64,000 nucleotides of DNA, from assembly GCF_013155335.1 (NCBI RefSeq), contig NZ_JABJQZ010000007.1:1-64000 (forward strand). The letters are read 5' to 3'. The translations under genes were made by a program, and so were the position numbers. The notes below the pieces were generated by a model. It had not been told where the DNA came from. It searched no databases and saw nothing but the letters and a program-made list of their open reading frames with translations. This DNA comes from Nocardioides sp. zg-1230 (GTDB taxonomy: Bacteria > Actinomycetota > Actinomycetes > Propionibacteriales > Nocardioidaceae). Below are positions 19,295-30,763 of the stretch, piece after piece (position 1 is the first letter of the stretch; each line of letters starts with the position of its first letter).

Positions 19295-20005
19295 ATGCTG
19301 AAGCGACTGGCCGCCGTGGCCGCCTGCCTGTCCGTGCTCGCCCTCTCCGCCTGCGGCAACGAGGCCGACGGGACGGACACCGCGACGGACCCCACGTCGG
19401 AGACGTCGGAGTCCTCGCAGTCATCGGGGGCCTCGGGCGAGACGACCACGTGCGAGTACCCCGAGGACGGCCAGGAGCCGGCGCGCGAGGTGGAGGCCCC
19501 GGAGGCCGAGGCCCCGTCGGAGGGCACCGTGCCCGCGACGATCACCACCAACTTCGGCGACATCGGACTCAGCCTCGACGCGGCCACCGCGCCGTGCACG
19601 GTGAACTCCTTCGTCTCGCTGGCCGAGCAGGGCTTCTACGACGACACCCCGTGCCCGCGCATCGGCGACCAGGAGGGATTCGGCATCCTGCAGTGCGGCG
19701 ACCCGACCGGCACCGGGTCCGGCGGCGCCGGCTACTCGTTCGCCGACGAGCTGAGCGGCGACGAGACCTACCCGGCCGGCACCCTGGCGATGGCCAACGC
19801 CGGCCCCGACACCAACGGCTCACAGTTCTTCCTGGTCTTCCGCGACTCGCAGTTCGCGCCCAACTACACCGTCTTCGGCACCATCGACGAGACCGGCCTG
19901 GAGACCATCGACGCGATCGCGGCCGAGGGCAACGACAACGCCCACCCGGCTGGTGGCGGCGCGCCGAACAAGGACGTCACCATCGAGAGCGTCACGGTCG
20001 GCTGA
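19295..20005 (+). CDS. Cyclophilin-type peptidyl-prolyl isomerase lipoprotein
   Basis: A 236-aa lipoprotein with a lipobox LSAC at C20 after a short hydrophobic signal. A Ser/Thr/Glu-rich linker (about 25-75) precedes a cyclophilin domain: ATITTNFGDIGLSLD, CTVNSFVSL, YPAGTLAMANAGPDTNGSQFFLVF and YTVFGTI. The active-site FF-L and G-S-Q-F-F motifs are kept. It probably folds secreted proteins at the outer membrane-facing side of the cytoplasmic membrane. A 13-bp sequence spanning the stop is repeated directly 4 bp further on, perhaps a replication slip. Confidence 0.9.
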   Translation: MLKRLAAVAACLSVLALSACGNEADGTDTATDPTSETSESSQSSGASGETTTCEYPEDGQEPAREVEAPEAEAPSEGTVPATITTNFGDIGLSLDAATAPCTVNSFVSLAEQGFYDDTPCPRIGDQEGFGILQCGDPTGTGSGGAGYSFADELSGDETYPAGTLAMANAGPDTNGSQFFLVFRDSQFAPNYTVFGTIDETGLETIDAIAAEGNDNAHPAGGGAPNKDVTIESVTVG

Positions 20006-20117
20006 CCGGTCCGGTCGGCTGACCGCTCCGCTCGGCTGGAGTCCCGGGTGGCCATCCCCCGTCGACGGGACCTTGGGCCCTCCCCTCCGTGAGCGGGGTC
20101 GCGGCAGGGTCGGTGCC

Positions 20118-20579
20118 ATGGAGCACGAGATCACCGTGGTGGACCTGAGCGAGCAGCCGACCGCCGTCGTCAGGGGGCGGGCGTCGCCGGAGAGCATCTC
20201 CGACGTCCTCGGTCGCACGTTCGAGGCGGTCGCCCGTGCGGCCGCCGACCAGGGTCGCCGCCTCGCCGGGCCCCCGTTCGCCCGCTATCGCACGATGGAC
20301 GAGTCGGGCTGGGAGCTCGAGGCCGGGTTCCCGGTCGACGCACCACTCGTCGCCGACCGCGAGGTCGAGCCGTCCAACCTCCCGGCGTGCCGGGCGGCGC
20401 GCCTGGTGCCCACGGGACCGTACGACACCCTCGGCGAGGCGTGGGGCGAGGCGTCCACGTGGCTGGAGGAGCACGGCTACGTCGCCACCGACGCGCCCTG
20501 GGAGAGCTACCTCGACGAGCCCGAGGTCCCCGAGCCGCGCACCCTCATCCTGATGCCGTGCACCCGGGTCACCGGCTGA
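20118..20579 (+). CDS. GyrI-like/AraC effector-binding domain protein
   Basis: A 153-aa stand-alone GyrI/AraC_E_bind-type domain. It has an N-terminal strand VVDLSEQPTAVVRG, a helix SDVLGRTFEAVARAAADQG, FARY, ELEAGFPVDAP, and the C-terminal W-x-x-Y-L-D with the acidic pocket residue (WESYLDEP). Family members bind small hydrophobic or cationic drugs or act as cofactor-handling proteins; no ligand can be named. It converges on the OsmC gene with 11 bp overlap. Confidence 0.75.
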   Translation: MEHEITVVDLSEQPTAVVRGRASPESISDVLGRTFEAVARAAADQGRRLAGPPFARYRTMDESGWELEAGFPVDAPLVADREVEPSNLPACRAARLVPTGPYDTLGEAWGEASTWLEEHGYVATDAPWESYLDEPEVPEPRTLILMPCTRVTG

Positions 20580-21000
20580 CCGTCTCGTAGTCGATTCCGG
20601 CGCCGAGCTGCACGGTCCGCGAGACCGTGCACAGCCGATCGCGCGACATCTCGATGGCCGCCTGCACGCGGTCGCGGGCGGCGTCACCCTCGGGACCCTC
20701 GGGGAAGTCGACGTCAAAGGACAGCCGGATCCCGGTGAGGTGGTTGCCGTCGGCGTCGCGCACCTTGTGCCCCTCCGCGTGGACGTCGAAGGTCGTGCTC
20801 GACGCGCGCTTGTGGGTGATGGCCTCGACGTCGAGCGCGCTGCACCCGGCGATCGCAGCCAGCAGCAGCTCGACGGGGGTGAAGTCGGGGTCCTCTCCCC
20901 CGGTCCCGAAGAAGGTCTCACCACCCCGGGCGTTGGTCGCCTTGAACCGGGCCGGCCCGATGCGGGTGAGCTCGACGCTGCGCAGCATGTCGTCCGTCAT
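20569..21000 (-). CDS. OsmC family protein (peroxidase/hydroperoxide reductase-like)
   Basis: A 143-aa OsmC fold. Two conserved reactive cysteines are C53 (LLAAIAGCSALDV) and C124 (LCTVSRT), as in Ohr/OsmC thiol peroxidases that reduce organic hydroperoxides. A GTG three codons further upstream is possible, but AGGG is better placed for the ATG at 21000. It is cytoplasmic. It converges with the GyrI-like gene. Confidence 0.88.
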   Translation of the reverse strand: MTDDMLRSVELTRIGPARFKATNARGGETFFGTGGEDPDFTPVELLLAAIAGCSALDVEAITHKRASSTTFDVHAEGHKVRDADGNHLTGIRLSFDVDFPEGPEGDAARDRVQAAIEMSRDRLCTVSRTVQLGAGIDYETVSR

Positions 21001-21086
21001 GACGAGCACCCTGCCAGAGCGCAGGCTCCGACAGGGTGCTCGGTCCCCGACGGTGGGGTCTCCGCGAAGCGTCCTGCTGAGGGGGG

Positions 21087-21230
21087 TCAGCGAGTGGTAC
21101 GACGCGCGGCGCGCCGGGCGCGGCGCTCCTCACGGCGGGCGATCTCCACGTTGCGCAGGAGCGCGCGGTCCTCGGCGGAGTGCGCTCGGGTGTCGACGAG
21201 GCTGAGAGCCAGGTGCAGCTGCGGGTTCAT
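21087..21230 (-). CDS. Small basic protein, 47 aa, unknown
   Basis: This short reading frame is preceded by GGAAGGAC at a good distance from its ATG. It gives MNPQLHLALSLVDTRA then an Arg-rich second half ending RRAARRTTR. No domain can be recognised; the Arg tract suggests nucleic acid or membrane-surface binding. It is leftward, downstream of a long hairpin (21282-21315), and points away from fdhD. Confidence 0.55.
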   Translation of the reverse strand: MNPQLHLALSLVDTRAHSAEDRALLRNVEIARREERRARRAARRTTR

Positions 21231-21281
21231 GGAGATCTGTCCTTCCGAGGGCATCCGGCCCTCCCGTGGTGAGCAAACTGG

Positions 21282-21315
21282 TGTAAGAACTAGCCGCTCC
21301 GTTGCGGCTCTTACA
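21282..21315. promoter_or_regulatory. Long interrupted inverted repeat between the 47-aa gene and fdhD
   Basis: TGTAAGA-(ACTA)-GCCGC-tccgtt-GCGGC-TCTTACA pairs over 12 bp, with a 4-nt bulge on one arm. It lies in the divergent promoter gap, about 52 bp before the 47-aa gene and 89 bp before fdhD. This may be an operator or a leader hairpin; there is not enough to decide. Confidence 0.4.
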
Positions 21316-21403
21316 TCCTACGGATCAGTAGCATCCGGTCCGGCATCTTCGAAGGGGTGATCTCGGCCACCGGCCGGCCCCGGTCCCCGGCTAGTGTCGA
21401 GGG

Positions 21404-22228
21404 GTGACGACCGACCGAGCGCGACGCCCCGGCCCCTCGGTCCGCACGCGCGTGGTGGAGCACGGCGACGGGCAGGAGGTGCGGCGCGAGGACCGGCTCA
21501 TCACCGAGGAACCGCTCGAGATCCGGGTGCGCTCGGGGTCGTACGGACCGCAGCGGGCCTGGGTGACGATGCGGACCCCCGGGCACGACTTCGAGCTCGC
21601 CGCCGGCTGGCTGGTGAATGAGGGACTGGCCGCCCCCGGTGCGATCGCCCAGGTCGCCTACTGCACCGACCTGGACCTCGCGCCCGAGGAGGAGTTCAAC
21701 GTCGTCACCGTCACCGTCACCGGCGCCACCGTGCTCCCCCACCGGCACGAGGCCGCATCGGCGGGGTCGTCGGCCTGCGGGGTCTGCGGCAAGGACAGCG
21801 TGGTCGAGGCGCTGGCCACCCGGACGTCGCGTCCGTGGTCGGGTCCGCGTCCCGAGGCGTCCGTCGTACGACGCCTGCCGCAGGCGCTGCGCGAGCGCCA
21901 GACGCTGTTCGAGCGCACCGGGGGGGTGCACGCCGCCGGGCTGGCCGACGCGGACGGGACGCTGACGGTGGTCCGCGAGGACGTCGGCCGGCACAACGCC
22001 GTCGACAAGGTGGTGGGCGCCAGGGTGCTCGCCGGCGGACCGGTCGCCGCCGCGTGCCTCGTGCTCAGCGGGCGCGTCGGCTTCGAGCTCGTCCAGAAGG
22101 CCGCGGCCGTCGGCATCGGCTCGATCGTGGCGGTCGGTGCGCCGACGAGCCTGGCCGCCCGGCTGGCCGCCGAGGCGGACATCGACCTGTGGGGCTTCAC
22201 GTCTGCGGGGCGCACCGTGCGCTACTGA
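21404..22228 (+). CDS. fdhD: Formate dehydrogenase accessory sulfurtransferase FdhD
   Basis: A 274-aa FdhD. The invariant C-x-x-C loop is C125-GV-C128 (SSACGVCGK), which passes sulfur from IscS to the molybdenum cofactor of formate dehydrogenase. It has TEEPLEIRV and TGGVHAAGLAD (residues about 170-180) and REDVGRHNAVDKVVG, all family-specific. The GTG at 21404 was chosen for its position in the frame. No formate dehydrogenase gene is visible here, so its client is elsewhere. It is followed 101 bp later by sbcD. Confidence 0.93.
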   Translation: MTTDRARRPGPSVRTRVVEHGDGQEVRREDRLITEEPLEIRVRSGSYGPQRAWVTMRTPGHDFELAAGWLVNEGLAAPGAIAQVAYCTDLDLAPEEEFNVVTVTVTGATVLPHRHEAASAGSSACGVCGKDSVVEALATRTSRPWSGPRPEASVVRRLPQALRERQTLFERTGGVHAAGLADADGTLTVVREDVGRHNAVDKVVGARVLAGGPVAAACLVLSGRVGFELVQKAAAVGIGSIVAVGAPTSLAARLAAEADIDLWGFTSAGRTVRY

Positions 22229-22329
22229 CCCGTCGTCCTTGACCCGTCGTCCATGACTCGGCGCCCTGGTTCGGCGGCGGACGGCGTGGTGGAGCGGCCC
22301 TGTCGGTGCCGCGATCTAACGTCGTCCCC

Positions 22330-23510
22330 GTGCGCATCCTCCACACCTCCGACTGGCACCTGGGGCGGTCCTTCCACCGAGAAGACCTCCTGGGCCACCA
22401 GGGTGCGTTCGTCGACCACCTCCTCGAGGTCGTCGCCGCCGAGGAGGTCGACGTCGTCGTGGTCTCGGGCGACGTCTACGACCGCGCCCTGCCCCACGTC
22501 GACGCGGTCGCCCTCGCCGACGAGACCTTTGCCCGACTGGCCGCCTCCCGCGCACGCGTGGTGGTCAGCAGCGGCAACCACGACAGCGCCCGCCGCCTCG
22601 GCTTCGGCTCGCGCCTGATGGACGCCGCCGGCGTCTTCGTCCGGACCGACGCGTCCTCCGTCGGCACCCCCGTCGTGCTCGCGGACCGGCACGGCGACGT
22701 CGCGATCCACGCCATCCCCTTCCTCGACCCGTCGGCGCTGCTCGAGCCCTGGGGCCTGGCGCGACGCAGCCACGAGGCCGCGCTGGCGGAGGCCATGACG
22801 CGCGTGCGGGCCGACCTCGCCGCCCGTCCCACGACGACCCGCAGCGTGGTCCTCGCGCACGCCTTCGTCGCGGGCGCGACGCCGTCCGAGTCCGAGCGCG
22901 ACATCAGCGTGGGCGGCGTCTCCCGGGTCGCGACCAGCGTGTTCGACGGCGTCGACTACACCGCGCTCGGCCACCTCCACGGCCCGCACGTCCTCGACGA
23001 GCACCTGCGCTACTCCGGCTCCCCGCTGGCCTACTCGTTCTCGGAGGCCGACCAGGTCAAGGGGTCGTGGCTCGTGGACCTCGACGGCGCGGGGTTCGCG
23101 TCCGCGACCTGGATCGACGCCCCGGTGCCGCGCCGGCTGGCCCGGCTGTCCGGCACGCTGGAGCAGCTGCTCGGAGACCGCGCGCTCGCCGCCCACGAGG
23201 GCGACTGGGTGCAGGCCACCCTCACCGACGAGCGGCGCCCGCTCCGCGCGATGGAGCTGCTGCGACGCCGCTTCCCGCACGCGCTCGTCCTGCAGTTCCC
23301 CGCACCCACTCCCGACGTCCGGACGCCGCCGCGGCCCGCCCCCGGCACCAGCGACCACGCGATCGCGACCGACTTCGTGCGCCACGTCCGGGGCTCCCAG
23401 GCCACGCCTCAGGAGTCCGACCTGCTCCGCGAGGCGATCGACGCCTGCTGCCACGACCCAGACCAGGACGTGGTCGTCGGCGCCCCCGTCAGCGCGGCGG
23501 GCGGTGCCAC

Positions 23511-23514
<4 letters not shown>
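22330..23514 (+). CDS. sbcD: Exonuclease SbcCD subunit D
   Basis: A 394-aa metallophosphoesterase, the Mre11-type nuclease partner of SbcC. The motifs are HTSDWHLG (near residue 5), SGDVYD, GNHD and LGHLHGP with the two metal-binding histidines. The start is a GTG at 22330, giving MRILHTSDWHLG, the usual N-terminus. It overlaps sbcC by four bases, so the two are coupled. The complex cuts DNA hairpins and double-strand ends. Confidence 0.93.
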
Positions 23515-26490
<2,976 letters not shown>

Positions 26491-26492
<2 letters not shown>

Positions 26493-26534
26493 CCGCGCGG
26501 CGCCGGAGTCGCTGCCGATGGCGGGCGCGCGGCT
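26491..26534 (+). terminator. Possible weak terminator after sbcC
   Basis: AGCCGCGCG and CGCGCGGCT form a 9-bp stem with a 26-nt loop at the end of sbcC, 17 bp before the tldD start. The loop is long, so this may only be a GC-rich coincidence. Confidence 0.25.
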
Positions 26535-26551
26535 CGGCTAGGTTCGTCCCC

Positions 26552-28072
26552 ATGAGTGCGCCCGGGCTCGACCCGACCTTCAGCGACCTGCCGCACCGCC
26601 GGCTCGGCGAGGTGGCCCTCGCCCGGGCCCAGGAGCTCGGTGCGAGCCACGCGGACTTCCGCTTCGAGCGCAACCGCTACCAGTACCTCGGTGCCCGCGA
26701 CGGCGTCCTGCAGACCGCGAGCGACGCCGAGGACCTCGGCTTCGCCGTCCGGGTCGTGCACGGCGGCGCCTGGGGCTTCGCATCCGGTGTCGTCCTGACC
26801 GACGACGAGGCCCGCCGCGTCGCCGAGACGGCCGTGGCGGTCGCCACGGTGGCAGCCGCGATGACGACGACCCCGGTCGAGCTCGCGCCCGAGCCGGTGC
26901 ACGACGACGTCACCTGGGTGTCGGGCTACGACATCAACCCGCTCGACGTACCCACGCCCGAGAAGGCGGCCCTCCTCGTCGACTGGACCGAGCGGCTGCG
27001 CACGGGTGCTGCCGTCGCCCACGCCACGGCCTTCCTGCAGCAGGTGCAGGAGAACAAGTACTACGCCGACCTCTCCGGCACCCGGACCACGCAGCAGCGG
27101 GTGCGGCTGCAGCCGGGCTTCGAGGCCACGGGCGAGGACGAGCAGACCGGCATCTTCGACTCGATGGCCTCCATCGCGCCGCCGGTCGGGCGCGGGTGGG
27201 AGTACCTCACCGGGGCGCACTGGGACTGGGACGCCGAGCTCGCCGAGGTCCCCGAGCTGCTCGCCGAGAAGCTCAGGGCGCCCACCGTGGAGGCCGGGAC
27301 CTACGACCTCGTCGTGCACCCCTCCAACCTGTGGTTGACCATCCACGAGTCCATCGGCCACGCCACCGAGCTCGACCGCGCGCTGGGCTACGAGGCCAAC
27401 TACGCCGGGACGTCGTTCGCCACCTACGACAAGCTCGGCACTCTGCAGTACGGCTCGCCGGTGATGAACGTGCGCGGTGACCGCACGCAGGAGCACGGCC
27501 TCGCCACCGTCGGCTACGACGACGAGGGCGTGGAGACCCAGGAGTGGGACATCGTCCGCGACGGCGTGCTCGTGGGCTACCAGCTCGACCGCTCGATGGG
27601 CCACCTCAAGCCCGAGCTCAACGCAGGCCGCTCCAACGGCTGCGCGTACGCCGACTCCCCCGGCCACGTCCCGATCCAGCGGATGGCCAACGTGTCGCTG
27701 ATGCCCGGCACCGACGAACTCAGCACCGACGACCTCGTCTCGCGCGTCGAGCGCGGCATCTACGTCGTGGGCGACAAGTCGTGGTCGATCGACATGCAGC
27801 GCTTCAACTTCCAGTTCACCGGCCAGCGGTTCTACAAGATCACCGACGGTCGGCTGGACGGGATGCTGCGCGATGTGGCCTACCAGGCCACCACGACCGA
27901 CTTCTGGGGCTCCATGGAGGCCGTCGGCGGCCCGGACACGTGGGTCCTCGGCGGGGCGTTCAACTGCGGCAAGGCCCAGCCCGGGCAGGTGGCCGCGGTC
28001 AGCCACGGGTGCCCGACCGCGCTCTTCCGCGGCGTCAACATCCTCAACACCATCGACGAGGCAGGCCACTGA
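26552..28072 (+). CDS. tldD: Metalloprotease TldD
   Basis: A 506-aa member of the TldD/PmbA family. It carries the metal-binding motif HESIGHATELD (H-E-x-x-x-H, about residue 265), with the ligand downstream in the glycine-rich C-terminal domain (GGAFNCGKAQPGQ). TldD/TldE heterodimers degrade unfolded peptides and mature some modified peptides. The start at 26552 gives a family-length protein. Its stop overlaps the ATG of tldE (TGATG). Confidence 0.93.
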   Translation: MSAPGLDPTFSDLPHRRLGEVALARAQELGASHADFRFERNRYQYLGARDGVLQTASDAEDLGFAVRVVHGGAWGFASGVVLTDDEARRVAETAVAVATVAAAMTTTPVELAPEPVHDDVTWVSGYDINPLDVPTPEKAALLVDWTERLRTGAAVAHATAFLQQVQENKYYADLSGTRTTQQRVRLQPGFEATGEDEQTGIFDSMASIAPPVGRGWEYLTGAHWDWDAELAEVPELLAEKLRAPTVEAGTYDLVVHPSNLWLTIHESIGHATELDRALGYEANYAGTSFATYDKLGTLQYGSPVMNVRGDRTQEHGLATVGYDDEGVETQEWDIVRDGVLVGYQLDRSMGHLKPELNAGRSNGCAYADSPGHVPIQRMANVSLMPGTDELSTDDLVSRVERGIYVVGDKSWSIDMQRFNFQFTGQRFYKITDGRLDGMLRDVAYQATTTDFWGSMEAVGGPDTWVLGGAFNCGKAQPGQVAAVSHGCPTALFRGVNILNTIDEAGH

Positions 28073-29469
28073 TGACCTCCACCCGGTACACCCCGCAGCA
28101 GCTGGTCGAGCACGCACTCGCGACCTCGACGGCCGACGACTGCATCGCGATCGTCCGCGACATCACCAGTGCCAACCTGCGCTGGGCCAACAACACCCTG
28201 ACCACCAACGGCGTGATGACCGAGGTGTCGGTGACCGTGGTGAGCTTCGCCGCGGTCCAGGGCGGCGTGGCGACGGGATCGGTCTCCGGCAGCGCCTCGA
28301 CGCCGGAGCAGGTCACTGCGCTCGTCGACGCCGCTGACGCCGCCGCACGAGCGGGCTCCCCCGCCGAGGACGCAGCCGAGCTCGTCGCAGACGCCACCTC
28401 GCCCGACTGGGACACCGAGGCCGAGACGACCGACATCGGGGTGTACGACGCCTTCGCGCCCGCACTCGGCGAGGCGTTCGCCCAGGCCACCGCCGAGGAC
28501 CGGTTGCTCTACGGCTTCGTCAACCACGACGTCGCCACCACCTACCTGGGGTCGAGCCGCGGCCTCCGGCTGCGGCACGTGCAGCCGACCGGCCACTACG
28601 CGTGCACCGGCAAGGACACCTCGCTCACCCGCAGCGCGTGGACCGGGGGCGCGACCCGTGACTTCCGCGACGTCGACGCCGCGGCGATGGCCGCCACGGT
28701 CGCCCAGCGCCTCGCCTGGGCCGAGCGACGCATCGACCTCCCGGCCGGGCGCTACGACACGATCCTGCCGCCTTCGTCGGTCGCCGACCTCATGATCGAC
28801 GCCTACTGGGGTGCCGGCGCGCGCGTGGCCCACGAGGGCGAGTCGGTCTACAGCCGCCGCGGCGGGGGCACCCGGATCGGTGACAAGGTCGCGGCTCCGG
28901 GCGTCAGCCTGTTCTCCGACCCGGCACAGCCGGGGCTGGAATGCGCGCCGTTCGTCATCGCCGGCGCGTCCGACAACACCGACTCGGTCTTCGACAACGG
29001 GCTCGCGCTGGAGCGCACCGACTGGATCCGTGACGGCCTGCTGACCGGGCTGCTCCAGACCCGCCACTCGGCCGGCATGACCGGCCAGCCGGTCACCCCG
29101 ATGATCGACAACCTCGTCCTCGAGGTCGGCGGCGGCGCCGGGACGATCGAGGACATGGTCGCCGGGACGCAGAGCGGACTGCTGCTGACCTGCCTGTGGT
29201 ACATCCGCGAGGTCGACCCGCAGACGATGCTCCTCACCGGCCTGACCCGCGACGGTGTCTACGTCGTGGAGGACGGCGAGATCGTCGGCGCCGCCAACAA
29301 CTTCCGCTGGAACGAGAGTCCCATCGACCTGCTCAACCGCTTCAGCGCCGCCACCGCGACGGTGCCGAGCTTCAGCCGCGAGTGGGGCGACGACTACTTC
29401 TCCCGCACCGCCACCCCGGCGCTGCGGATCCCCGACTTCAACATGTCGAGCGTGTCGCAGGGCGTCTGA
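28072..29469 (+). CDS. tldE: TldE/PmbA family protein
   Basis: A 465-aa TldD paralogue that lacks the H-E-x-x-x-H motif, as TldE/PmbA does. It keeps the family frame, with DRLLYGFVNHDVATTYLGSSRGLR in the middle and a C-terminal domain with GLLLTCLWYIREVDPQTMLLTG. It pairs with TldD and shapes the substrate tunnel. It is coupled to tldD by the TGATG overlap and ends 10 bp before the convergent serine hydrolase. Confidence 0.92.
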   Translation: MTSTRYTPQQLVEHALATSTADDCIAIVRDITSANLRWANNTLTTNGVMTEVSVTVVSFAAVQGGVATGSVSGSASTPEQVTALVDAADAAARAGSPAEDAAELVADATSPDWDTEAETTDIGVYDAFAPALGEAFAQATAEDRLLYGFVNHDVATTYLGSSRGLRLRHVQPTGHYACTGKDTSLTRSAWTGGATRDFRDVDAAAMAATVAQRLAWAERRIDLPAGRYDTILPPSSVADLMIDAYWGAGARVAHEGESVYSRRGGGTRIGDKVAAPGVSLFSDPAQPGLECAPFVIAGASDNTDSVFDNGLALERTDWIRDGLLTGLLQTRHSAGMTGQPVTPMIDNLVLEVGGGAGTIEDMVAGTQSGLLLTCLWYIREVDPQTMLLTGLTRDGVYVVEDGEIVGAANNFRWNESPIDLLNRFSAATATVPSFSREWGDDYFSRTATPALRIPDFNMSSVSQGV

Positions 29470-29479
29470 CGCGCCCGGC

Positions 29480-30763
29480 TCAGCGCGGGTGCCCGCCCGG
29501 CACGTCGACCTCGGGGTCGTAGGGCGTGCGGGTGTAGACGAACGTCGCACACTCGAGGTGGTGGACCGACCCGTCGGGACGGCGTACGACGTCGAGCCGC
29601 TCGCCGCGGTGGTAGCCCGAGACGCCGACCAGCGTGCCATGGACCGGCTCGAAGCGGTCGGTCACCACGTTGCCCCGGGCCATGGCGCGCAGCTCCAGCC
29701 CGTCGTTGTGCCAGCGGACGTCGTAGGCGGTGTTGCCCCAGAACCACAGTCCCGGCACGCCCGCGGCCTCGGGCGGGACGACGACCGTGGGGCGCCACGG
29801 TGCCGGGCGGGCGTCGTCGGCGTCGGGGTCGCCCTCGATGAGCGAGACGGCGAGCTCGCGCGGGTCGATTCCGGTGGTCGCGTTGGCGAGCACGACGGCA
29901 CCGATGCCGCTGTCGGGGTCGACGTGCAGCGCCGCCAGGAAGCCGGGCATGGAGCCGTTGTGGCCGACCAGCCGGCCGCCCGGATGGACGCCCAGCATCA
30001 GCCCGAGCCCGTAGTCGGGGGTGACGGGTCGCTGCATCTCCTCCAGCGACGACGACCGGACCACGTCGGGGCGGGCGCCGCCGAGCACCTGGCCCCACGT
30101 CACGAGGTCGGCAAGGGTGGACCACAGCTGGCCGGCCGGGGCCATCGCCCCCGTGTCGGTGAGCGGCTCGTGCACGCGGACCCCCGTGAAGTGGTCCACG
30201 CTCCAGCCCGGCTGGGCACCCGGGCGCGGCAGGTACGACGTCGCCCGCATGCCGAGCGGCTGGAGCAGACGCTCGGCGACGAGGGCCCGCCACGGCGCGC
30301 CGAAGCGCCGCGCCACGACCTCCCCGAGCAGGCCGTAGCCGAGGTTGGAGTAGTGGAACCAGGCGCCGGGAGGCGCCACGCGACCACTGCCGTCGTTGGC
30401 CGCGGCGAGGGCGGCGAAGTCCCCGCCCCGAGTGCGCTCCCACCACGGCCCGCGGGGCTCGCTCTGCATCCCGGACGCGTGCGCGAGCGCCTCGCGGACC
30501 GTCACCTCGCCGTAGCCCACGTCGCCCAGGTGGGCGGCGAGCGGGTCGTCGAGGTCGAGCAGCCCCTCGTCGCGGGCCTGCACGACCAGGACGGCCGTCA
30601 TCGTCTTGGTGATCGAGCCGACCCGGTACTGGCCGTCCAGCCCGGGCGCCTGCCCGGCGCCGCCCACCCACACCGCGCCGTAGCGGTCGAGGACGGCGCC
30701 GACCACCGACGTCAGCCGGCCCTCGGCCTGCGCGACGTCGAGCAGGCGTTGGCGCTGGCTCAT
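29480..30763 (-). CDS. Beta-lactamase-class C-like serine hydrolase
   Basis: A 427-aa protein. The SxxK motif S50-I-T-K53 and the Y138-S-N140 motif are in place, and HNGS serves as the third-box (H-x-G) equivalent. The C-terminal 120 residues form an extra beta domain with a W-rich start. No N-terminal signal peptide is seen, so it would act inside the cell as an esterase or peptidase rather than as a secreted beta-lactamase. Its ATG overlaps the gcvP stop, so it is translated with gcvP. Confidence 0.85.
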   Translation of the reverse strand: MSQRQRLLDVAQAEGRLTSVVGAVLDRYGAVWVGGAGQAPGLDGQYRVGSITKTMTAVLVVQARDEGLLDLDDPLAAHLGDVGYGEVTVREALAHASGMQSEPRGPWWERTRGGDFAALAAANDGSGRVAPPGAWFHYSNLGYGLLGEVVARRFGAPWRALVAERLLQPLGMRATSYLPRPGAQPGWSVDHFTGVRVHEPLTDTGAMAPAGQLWSTLADLVTWGQVLGGARPDVVRSSSLEEMQRPVTPDYGLGLMLGVHPGGRLVGHNGSMPGFLAALHVDPDSGIGAVVLANATTGIDPRELAVSLIEGDPDADDARPAPWRPTVVVPPEAAGVPGLWFWGNTAYDVRWHNDGLELRAMARGNVVTDRFEPVHGTLVGVSGYHRGERLDVVRRPDGSVHHLECATFVYTRTPYDPEVDVPGGHPR

